Assembly (NCBI GenBank): GCA_013388525.1
Contig: JACAFA010000225.1
Span: 1-11,934 of the forward strand
Source of the DNA: Ignavibacteriaceae bacterium
Lineage (GTDB): Bacteria; Bacteroidota; Ignavibacteria; Ignavibacteriales; Ignavibacteriaceae
Direction: 5' to 3'
DNA length: 11,934 nt
Under the pieces are notes generated by a model. The model made no database searches. It had not been told where the DNA came from and saw only the letters and a program-made list of their open reading frames with translations. Positions 6,181 to 11,934 of this stretch are shown here, piece by piece. Positions within the stretch are counted from its first letter, which is position 1, and each line of letters opens with the position of its first letter. Both the position numbers and the translations under genes were made by a program.

Positions 6181-6772
6181 AATTAAAATTTGTATCTCTT
6201 TTACTGTCTTACTTTTCGTGCTCGGCGGTTGCAAGAAACCTTATGAACCACCGCCTCATAATTTGTTTGAGAACGAACAGCTCGTTCTTAAAACCGCAAA
6301 AGAATTAGTCGGAGAAAATGTTTCTTTCACGAGTGCAGGATATTTTGAGTCTGATTCACTAAAATCTATTGTTGCAGGGGTGGAAGTTTCAGAAAAAAAT
6401 GACTGGGGAATTAAGTTTTACCTGATTAGCTGGATGGAAGGAGAATTTAAAATCAAATATCAGACAGAATTGCTTAACGGTTCATTTGTTCAATGCCTGG
6501 TTAATAAAATAAAGTTTTCTGACTTTGATACTGAACTGATTTATTACAATTCAAAAAATTACTTTTTAGGAAATGCGAGCGGAGATATTTATTCTCACGT
6601 TATTGATTTGAAAAAACTAAAAGTTTACAGCGCTCACCTTTCAGTTATTTCTGAAGGTAGGGTTTCGCTCGATCTATCACAAAATATTGATGACCCTATG
6701 ATTAAAAACTTTTTTATCAGCTATTTCAGAAGAGATTATCCGAATCTCAGATTAGTTGAAAAAGCAATTTAA
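6167..6772 (+). CDS. Unrecognised predicted lipoprotein
   Basis: I do not recognise the family. The N-terminus MLSDKIKICISFTVLLFVLG is a short basic region plus hydrophobic stretch leading to Cys22 in the context LGGC, a plausible lipobox for signal peptidase II. After it comes a proline-rich linker (KKPYEPPPH) and about 170 residues that look beta-rich, with alternating hydrophobic and polar residues (for example FYLISWMEGEFKIKYQ), and no enzymatic motif. The mature protein would be anchored in the inner or outer membrane. TTG 6167 is favoured by AGGGAGGG eight bases upstream and by giving a complete signal peptide. The gene overlaps the transpeptidase-like gene by 14 bases in another frame, so the two are probably made together and may act together on the cell wall. 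Confidence 0.75.
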   Translation: MLSDKIKICISFTVLLFVLGGCKKPYEPPPHNLFENEQLVLKTAKELVGENVSFTSAGYFESDSLKSIVAGVEVSEKNDWGIKFYLISWMEGEFKIKYQTELLNGSFVQCLVNKIKFSDFDTELIYYNSKNYFLGNASGDIYSHVIDLKKLKVYSAHLSVISEGRVSLDLSQNIDDPMIKNFFISYFRRDYPNLRLVEKAI

Positions 6773-6843
6773 TCTAAAATTCTTTTCACATATTTTGTTG
6801 ATAAGTTTTTGATTCTGCAATTAAGAAAATATATCATTCCTTG

Positions 6844-8865
6844 ATGAAGTTTCTGATTTACAGCGTTACTTTTTTACTTCTTTTTACTGTTTGTAATAAT
6901 GCGCAGGATAATGAAAGAATTGAATTGTCTTCAATAAATTTTGTGGGCAATGAATCATTTACAGATTCAGAATTAAAGACAGTTATCCAGAGTGAAGAAA
7001 ATCCTTTCTGGTTATGGAGATTCCTGAATTCATTTAGCTTTTTGGGTTCACCTCCAAATTATTTCGATTCAACAGCTATATCGGTTGATATCATTTCTCT
7101 CAAATCCTTTTATGCAGTTAATGGTTTCTTCAAAGCTGAAATTGATTATTCGTTTGTTGTTGATACTATCAAAAAATCTGCAGAGCTAACTTATTACATA
7201 ACTGAAAATGAACCGCATACATACGGAGATGTAATATTATCCGGTCTTGAAAAGTTGAGCGATGAAATGAAATCAGAGCTTGATGAATATTTCAGATATC
7301 CAAATTGGGAAAGGTATGTGCAGGAAGATGTTCAGAAAAAAAGCAACGCCATAATTTCGTATTTAAAGAATCATGGTTTTATGCGTGCAAGTTATGACAG
7401 TACGGTTGTAAAGATAGATACATTGAAAGCAAAAGCGAATCTTACTAATTATTTTAATACCGGTCGAAGATATACTTATGATGATATTAGAATAGAGAAA
7501 GATGGCGAATCAAGCTCACAGGTGAGTTATCAGCTTATAGAATATTTGAGTAATATAAAAATTGGAGATACATACAGTGAAGAAGAACTTTCAAAAAGCA
7601 GGATAAGACTTGCAAGAACAGGTTTATTCAGTTCAATAAATCTTATTCCTGAAACAAAAGATTCTTTAAGCAGCAAAGTTCAGTTGCTCATAAAGGGGAC
7701 AGTCGGAAGTTTAAACGAGCTTTCACCTGAAGTTTTTGCCGACAATGAATTTAGTTATTTCAATGTGGGTGTTGGTGTCAGTTACATCAGAAAAAACTTT
7801 CTTGGCGATGCCCGAAAGCTGACCATTCGTGCGCGCTTCAGAATAAATGATGTTACCAACATAAGTTTAGATCCTGATTTGTTTGAAGAAACATTTCAAA
7901 CTGAAGTTGATCTTTCAACAATACTTGAGCAGCCATTTCTTTTTAGCAGACGTTTTGCCGGCAGATTAGAAGTCTATCTGAAATCTTATAATATATCTTC
8001 GGTAGATTATCAAAACTTTGGTGCCAATTTCACTTCGGCTGTGGATATGCCAAGCTATACTTTTGTAAATCTTCTTAATCCATATCTCAGATTTGACAGA
8101 TTAAGTTACACTGTGGGAAATGAGGAAATTTCTGTGAGTCCGAAAACATTAACATCTTCGCTTGGTGCCGAACTTGGTTCAAGAACTACCGATGATCTCT
8201 TTTATCCCAGGGGAGGAAGAATTATTTCACTTATTTCGGAAATATCTTCAGCCAATGTTAACTGGACTCTTAGTAACTTATCCACAAACCAAACGATAGT
8301 CGTACTTGATACTTTAGGATACTACTACAAATTGCAGCTTACAATCGGATTTTACCGGGCAGTTTCACGGGATAAAAACACAGTGCTCGGTATAAAAGCA
8401 AAAGCCGGATATATTCAGATGATAAGTGGTGATTTGGTTCTTGTTTCGCCCAATCAAACATTTTTTGCTGGTGGAAGTAATTCAGTCAGAGGCTGGAGAG
8501 GTCGGGAGTTAATACCTTCTGATCAACTGCTTAATATATTCCCTCAATCATTGAACGAGCAATTGAAGGTAAGAGGTGGAAATATTTTATTGGAAGGAAG
8601 CTTTGAGTACAGGAGGAAATTTGCAGAAGACTATGGTTTTGTTGTTTTCTTTGATTATGGTAACACCTGGAACAAAGTGAATGATATTCAATTAAATGGA
8701 GTAGCAGCTGCTATTGGTACAGGTTTGAGATATTATTCACCCATTGCTCCGTTCAGAATAGATTTCGGATTTAAGTTTTACGATCCGAATGATCAGAAAT
8801 TCATTTTTGATAAAAAGTTTTTCAGCACAATGGTCATTCATTTTGGAATCGGTGAAGCGTTCTGA
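6844..8865 (+). CDS. Omp85-family outer-membrane protein with three POTRA domains (TamA-like)
   Basis: This family inserts or exports beta-barrel proteins or related cargo across the outer membrane. Numbered from ATG 6844 (673 residues): a signal peptide of about 20 residues; an N-terminal POTRA region starting IELSSINFVGNESFTDSEL (26-44); a second from about 128 (YGDVILSGLEKLSDE); a third from about 210 (YTYDDIRIEKDGE) ending near 288; then a 16-strand-type barrel from about 295. The lid-loop motif is GGSNSVRGW (543-551), the VRGF/Y signature of Omp85 with Trp. The end FRIDFGFKFYDP...HFGIGEAF has the terminal aromatic residue expected of outer-membrane barrels. Three POTRA domains and this length fit TamA or a short BamA better than the 5-POTRA BamA. 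TTG 6841 is also in frame; ATG 6844 is chosen. No clear ribosome-binding site is visible. Confidence 0.9.
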   Translation: MKFLIYSVTFLLLFTVCNNAQDNERIELSSINFVGNESFTDSELKTVIQSEENPFWLWRFLNSFSFLGSPPNYFDSTAISVDIISLKSFYAVNGFFKAEIDYSFVVDTIKKSAELTYYITENEPHTYGDVILSGLEKLSDEMKSELDEYFRYPNWERYVQEDVQKKSNAIISYLKNHGFMRASYDSTVVKIDTLKAKANLTNYFNTGRRYTYDDIRIEKDGESSSQVSYQLIEYLSNIKIGDTYSEEELSKSRIRLARTGLFSSINLIPETKDSLSSKVQLLIKGTVGSLNELSPEVFADNEFSYFNVGVGVSYIRKNFLGDARKLTIRARFRINDVTNISLDPDLFEETFQTEVDLSTILEQPFLFSRRFAGRLEVYLKSYNISSVDYQNFGANFTSAVDMPSYTFVNLLNPYLRFDRLSYTVGNEEISVSPKTLTSSLGAELGSRTTDDLFYPRGGRIISLISEISSANVNWTLSNLSTNQTIVVLDTLGYYYKLQLTIGFYRAVSRDKNTVLGIKAKAGYIQMISGDLVLVSPNQTFFAGGSNSVRGWRGRELIPSDQLLNIFPQSLNEQLKVRGGNILLEGSFEYRRKFAEDYGFVVFFDYGNTWNKVNDIQLNGVAAAIGTGLRYYSPIAPFRIDFGFKFYDPNDQKFIFDKKFFSTMVIHFGIGEAF

Positions 8866-8946
8866 TTAACTCTTTTGATGACTTATAATTATTTTTAATG
8901 TTGAATATAAATTTTTTGAATAAAACTAATTGACAGGAAATAGCAA

Positions 8947-9822
8947 ATGATCTATAGTATGACCGGATATGGTAAAGCAAGCATCACAAAAAACAAAACA
9001 TCCGTTGATGTTGAAGTTAAAAGTGTTAACAGCAGATTTTTTGAAACATCATTGAAACTGCCCGCAGTGCTTGTACCTTATGATTATGAATTAAAAGAAC
9101 TGATTAAAACCAAAACCCAGCGGGGAAAACTCAGTATTGTAATTCATTTTAAAAAGGATGGAGTTGAGAATGGTTTTGTTTCCATTGATATGAATAAATT
9201 ATCAAATCATCTTTCCCTGATTAAAAAAATTAAGAAAGCTGCCGGTATAAAAGAAGATATTAAGCTTGAACACCTGCTTGAGAGCAAAGAAATTTTTACT
9301 TCTCAGGATGCTGAATTAAGTAAAACCGAATTTGATATTGTTAAATCTTCTTTAATTAAAGCACTGGATAAACTTATACTTATGAAAAGAAAAGAGGGTG
9401 CCGAACTTTCAAAAGATTTGTTACACAGAATTGAAAAAATCAGCAGGATGGTAACTGAAATTGAAAAGGAACTTGGAAATAGTATTAATGAATATTATAA
9501 CAAACTTAAACAGAGAATCCTGGAATTAACCCAAAATGTAGAAATAGCTGAGGATCGGTTACATCTTGAACTGGCACTGATTGCTGACAGGGCTGATATA
9601 ACAGAAGAGTGTGTAAGATTAAAAAGTCATCTCAAATTCTTTAAGGAAACACTCAAGAATGAAAAAGAACCTGGCAAAAAATTAAACTTTCTCTGCCAGG
9701 AAATGAACAGGGAAACGAATACAATTTCTTCAAAGTCAATCTCAACATCAATAATTCATTCATCGGTGTTAATAAAAGAAGAAATTGAAAAAATCAGAGA
9801 ACAATTACAAAACATTGAGTAA
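8947..9822 (+). CDS. yicC: YicC/YloC-family endoribonuclease
   Basis: This belongs to the YicC/YloC family, shown in E. coli and Bacillus to have endoribonuclease activity and linked to small-RNA turnover. The 291-residue protein begins with the signature SMTGYG (4-9), then VEVKSVNSRFFE (22-33) and LVPYDYELKELIK...RGKL (42-62) of the YicC_N domain. A coiled-coil-rich middle (about 140-205) leads to the C-terminal domain with LALIADRADITEECVRLKSH (209-228) and GKKLNFLCQEMNRETNTISS (243-262). All family marks are present and length is normal. AGGA eight bases before the ATG serves as ribosome-binding site. It heads a yicC-gmk-rpoZ set seen widely; the small remA gene found between yloC and gmk in Firmicutes is absent. 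Confidence 0.95.
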   Translation: MIYSMTGYGKASITKNKTSVDVEVKSVNSRFFETSLKLPAVLVPYDYELKELIKTKTQRGKLSIVIHFKKDGVENGFVSIDMNKLSNHLSLIKKIKKAAGIKEDIKLEHLLESKEIFTSQDAELSKTEFDIVKSSLIKALDKLILMKRKEGAELSKDLLHRIEKISRMVTEIEKELGNSINEYYNKLKQRILELTQNVEIAEDRLHLELALIADRADITEECVRLKSHLKFFKETLKNEKEPGKKLNFLCQEMNRETNTISSKSISTSIIHSSVLIKEEIEKIREQLQNIE

Positions 9823-9825
9823 ATC

Positions 9826-10398
9826 TTGAATCCGGCTACTGGGAAAGTAATTGTATTTTCTGCTCCAAGCGGTGCTGGTAAAACAACTATTATAAAAGAA
9901 ATATTAAAAGAATTTCCTCAGATAATATTTTCTATCTCTGCCACAACAAGACCTAAAAGAGAAACAGAAACCAACGGGGTTGAGTATTTTTTTCTTACTG
10001 AAGCTGAATTCAAGAAAAAAATTGAAAATGATGAATTTATTGAGTGGGAAAAGTTTTACGACTATTATTATGGCACTTTGAAAAGCTTCATAATCGGAAA
10101 TATTGAGGCTGGAAAAGCTGTTTTGCTTGAACTGGATGTTAAAGGGGCACTCACAATAAAAAGACTTTACCCTTATGCTCATTTAGTATATATTTCCCCT
10201 CCAAGTTTCGAGGAACTTGTTAACCGGCTCAGACAAAGGAAAACAGAAAGCCAGTCAGATTTTTTAAAAAGAATTGATAGAGCTAAAATGGAACTGAGCC
10301 TCAAAGATAAGTTCGATTATATTATCGAGAACAAAGAACTTGAAACAGCAATCAAAGAAGCAAAAAGTTTAGTAAAAAAAATATTAAAGGAGAATTAG
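9826..10398 (+). CDS. gmk: Guanylate kinase
   Basis: Gmk phosphorylates GMP to GDP with ATP, needed for GTP and dGTP supply. The 190-residue protein has the P-loop SAPSGAGKTT (12-21); the GMP-binding SATTRPKRETETNGVEYFF (38-56) with its Ser, Arg and Glu; EWEKFYDYYYGT (73-84); LELDVKGA (101-108); and the lid RLRQRKTES (134-142). TTG 9826 is the only reasonable start. The yicC stop (9820-9822) is in the same frame and just one codon upstream, and the next in-frame ATG would delete the P-loop. GAG six bases before is a weak ribosome-binding site, so translation probably relies on ribosomes ending yicC. It is followed after four bases by rpoZ. Confidence 0.96.
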   Translation: MNPATGKVIVFSAPSGAGKTTIIKEILKEFPQIIFSISATTRPKRETETNGVEYFFLTEAEFKKKIENDEFIEWEKFYDYYYGTLKSFIIGNIEAGKAVLLELDVKGALTIKRLYPYAHLVYISPPSFEELVNRLRQRKTESQSDFLKRIDRAKMELSLKDKFDYIIENKELETAIKEAKSLVKKILKEN

Positions 10399-10402
10399 TT
10401 AA

Positions 10403-10693
10403 ATGGAAATTACCCCTATTGATCTAAGGGAGATTGATAAAAGAGCAAGCAATGTTTACGAAGGAATAATTGTAACAGCTAAAAGAGCCAGACAAATAAA
10501 TTCGGAAAATAAAATAGAGTTCAATGCTTTGCTTAGTACTATCCCGGAAGCAACCACAGATGACGAAAGTGAAGATATTGATAATCCGGCTCAGTTGAAG
10601 ATTGCTCTGGAATTGGAACAGAGACCAAAACCGCATCTTCAGGCACTGAAGGAATTTTTAGATGGCAAAATAGAGTTTGAGTATAAGAATTAA
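10403..10693 (+). CDS. rpoZ: DNA-directed RNA polymerase omega subunit (divergent form)
   Basis: Omega chaperones the beta-prime subunit and stabilises the RNA polymerase core. The 96-residue protein carries the family core DKRASNVYEGIIVTAKRARQ (12-31) followed by IN, equivalent to the R-x-x-L-V...A-KRARQI helix of other omegas. It is followed by an acidic stretch DDESEDID (53-60) and a C-terminal segment with NPAQLKIALELE (61-72) resembling the PxxIALEEI region. AAAGGAG (10386-10392) lies ten bases before the ATG, inside the end of gmk. Position right after gmk, the usual place for rpoZ, supports the call. An intrinsic terminator follows about 20 bases beyond the stop. Confidence 0.92.
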   Translation: MEITPIDLREIDKRASNVYEGIIVTAKRARQINSENKIEFNALLSTIPEATTDDESEDIDNPAQLKIALELEQRPKPHLQALKEFLDGKIEFEYKN

Positions 10694-10714
10694 TGCTCAC
10701 TTGTCTTTTTTATG

Positions 10715-10744
10715 AATCCGGCTCAATGCCGGATTTATTTTTTT
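10715..10744 (+). terminator. Rho-independent terminator after rpoZ
   Basis: AATCCGGC (10715-10722), loop TCAAT, GCCGGATT (10728-10735) form a perfect 8 bp stem followed by TATTTTTTT. It ends the yicC-gmk-rpoZ unit. The remaining 56 bases to coaBC are AT-rich with no convincing promoter match. Confidence 0.92.
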
Positions 10745-10800
10745 AAATATTTTATTGCAAATTAGATTAAATTTATTGTGAACAATTCAAAAGTACTGCT

Positions 10801-11934
10801 ATGATTAAAGATTCATTAAAAGGTAAAAAAATACTTCTTGGAGTAACAGGTTGTATTGCTGCTTATAAATCCTGTTTAATTGTAAGAGAATTATTCAAAC
10901 GAGGCGCTGAGGTTAAAGTTGTTATGACTCCATCTGCAACTGAGTTTATTGCACCACTTACCCTTGCAACTCTCTCGCACAACGAAGTAATTGTCAATAC
11001 ATTTCCACACAGTCAGAAAGACGGGACAAAACTTTCAACCTGGCATATTGATTATGCTCTTTGGGCTGATTTGATGCTGATTGCACCTGCTACAATAAAT
11101 ACAATTGCGAAAATTTCTTATGGCTTTGCAGATAACGCTTTGACCACATTAGTTTCAGCTTTAAGATGCCCGTTAGCTATTGCACCAGCCGCTGATGTTG
11201 ATATGTACAACAATCCAATCAATAAAGAAAATCTTGAAAAGCTGGAAAGACTTGGATATTATATTATTTATCCGGAATCAGGTGAACTTGCAAGCGGACT
11301 ATCTGGGGAAGGAAGGTTAGCTGACACAAATAAGATTATTGATACAGCTGAACTGATCCTTTCTGGATATTCAAAAGATTTAATCGGTAAAAAAATTCTG
11401 GTCTCTGCCGGACCAACTTATGAAGATATTGATCCTGTAAGATTTATTGGAAATCGTTCTTCCGGCAAAATGGGATATGAAGTTGCCAAAGCAGCTTACT
11501 TGAGAGGTGCTGATGTTACACTTATTTCTGGTCCTTCAACACAAAGTATTTACCCTGAAATTAAAATGATTAAAGTGCGTTCTGCTTCAGAAATGGAAAA
11601 AGCAGTAAAACAAGAAATTAATAAAAATGATTTGCTGATTATGTCTGCTGCAGTTTCAGATTTTCGTCCTCTCAAAATAGCTTCGAATAAAATTAAGAAA
11701 GAAAAAGGAGTAATGGATTTAAAGCTTGAACTTAATCCTGATATTCTTTCTTCAGTGAAATCAAAGAAAGCGAAAGTAATCGGTTTTGCTCTTGAGACAC
11801 AAAGCGAACTAAACAATGCGAAGAAAAAGCTGAAAGAAAAGCATCTTGATATGATTGTGCTAAATTCTCCCGGAAAAGAAAGCGGGTTTGAAGTTGATAC
11901 AAATAAAGTAACGATTCTTAAACAGAATGGAAGA
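10801..11934 (+). CDS. coaBC: Bifunctional phosphopantothenoylcysteine decarboxylase / phosphopantothenate-cysteine ligase, 3' end outside window
   Basis: CoaBC carries out two consecutive steps of coenzyme A synthesis: CoaB joins phosphopantothenate to cysteine using CTP, and CoaC decarboxylates the product using FMN. The frame from ATG 10801 stays open for 378 codons to the window end, so only the last part of CoaB is missing. CoaC (about 1-185) shows the flavoprotein opening GVTGCIAAYKS (14-24), the catalytic histidine in WHIDYALWAD (H82) and LIAPATINTIAKISYG (93-108). The motifs usually read PxMN and ACG are PAADVDM (129-135) and LASG (163-166) here. CoaB (about 195 on) shows SAGPTYEDIDPVRFIGNRSS (202-221), then GKMG, AAVSDFRP (283-290), KIKK and GFALET. 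No ribosome-binding site is visible. It follows the rpoZ terminator. Confidence 0.95.
   Translation, partial: MIKDSLKGKKILLGVTGCIAAYKSCLIVRELFKRGAEVKVVMTPSATEFIAPLTLATLSHNEVIVNTFPHSQKDGTKLSTWHIDYALWADLMLIAPATINTIAKISYGFADNALTTLVSALRCPLAIAPAADVDMYNNPINKENLEKLERLGYYIIYPESGELASGLSGEGRLADTNKIIDTAELILSGYSKDLIGKKILVSAGPTYEDIDPVRFIGNRSSGKMGYEVAKAAYLRGADVTLISGPSTQSIYPEIKMIKVRSASEMEKAVKQEINKNDLLIMSAAVSDFRPLKIASNKIKKEKGVMDLKLELNPDILSSVKSKKAKVIGFALETQSELNNAKKKLKEKHLDMIVLNSPGKESGFEVDTNKVTILKQNGR

Noticed and set aside
6798..6826. TTGATA-N17-TTAAGA as a promoter for the Omp85 gene
   Set aside because: The -10 match is poor and the gap is AT-rich; no reason to prefer it over other chance matches.
6844..6906. 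Lipobox reading (TVC) at the start of the Omp85 protein
   Set aside because: The residue before Cys is Val rather than Gly/Ala/Ser, and Omp85 barrels are normally cleaved by signal peptidase I.
8884..8889. TATAAT as the -10 of a yicC promoter
   Set aside because: No acceptable -35 lies 16-18 bases upstream; the hexamer alone is not evidence in AT-rich DNA.
11550..11816. 88-codon minus-strand open frame opposite coaBC
   Set aside because: It is antisense to clear CoaB motifs and has no ribosome-binding site or recognisable domain.

Overview
The window is an AT-rich, densely packed housekeeping stretch from a bacterium of the Bacteroidota/Chlorobiota/Ignavibacteriota side of the tree. An Ignavibacteria-like member is my best guess; this is inference from protein style, not from a marker search. 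Three things support it. CoaBC carries Bacteroidota-style active-site wording (PA-x-D-x-DM and LASGL). The omega subunit is of the short divergent type. One divergent gene has a TTTG-N20-TAnnTTTG promoter-like element. Several genes keep good Shine-Dalgarno sites (rplM, rpsB, tsf, rpoZ and the lipoprotein), which argues against the core Bacteroidia/Flavobacteriia, where such sites are depleted.

Layout. Positions 1-788 (minus strand) hold the N-terminal 262 codons of an extended-SDR NAD-dependent epimerase, divergent from the rest. All other genes are on the plus strand. rplM and rpsI (1055-1890) overlap by one base. A 244-base gap follows, carrying a G/T-rich to A/C-rich switch and then an elaborate hairpin just before rpsB. 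rpsB and tsf (2135-3877) end at a clear intrinsic terminator. pyrH and frr (3949-5259) end at a second terminator. A cell-envelope block follows: a membrane-anchored YkuD-type L,D-transpeptidase homologue whose nucleophile position is Ser, a lipoprotein overlapping it by 14 bases, and a three-POTRA Omp85/TamA-like outer-membrane protein (5485-8865). Next come yicC, gmk and rpoZ (8947-10693), closed by a third terminator, then the first 378 codons of coaBC (10801 to the window end).

How the genes fit together. The first half makes ribosomal proteins L13, S9 and S2, elongation factor Ts, UMP kinase and ribosome recycling factor, the familiar translation cluster plus a pyrimidine-nucleotide enzyme. 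The last part resembles the widespread yicC(yloC)-gmk-rpoZ-coaBC cluster, linking RNA turnover, GMP phosphorylation, RNA polymerase assembly and coenzyme A synthesis. The envelope block between them is the accessory part.

The best candidates for something undescribed are the rpsB leader, a three-stem hairpin containing an anti-Shine-Dalgarno-like CTCCTG that can pair with the rpsB ribosome-binding site, and the Cys-to-Ser L,D-transpeptidase coupled to an unrecognised lipoprotein. I see no mobile element, CRISPR array, tRNA or rRNA. No gene-free stretch exceeds 300 bases.
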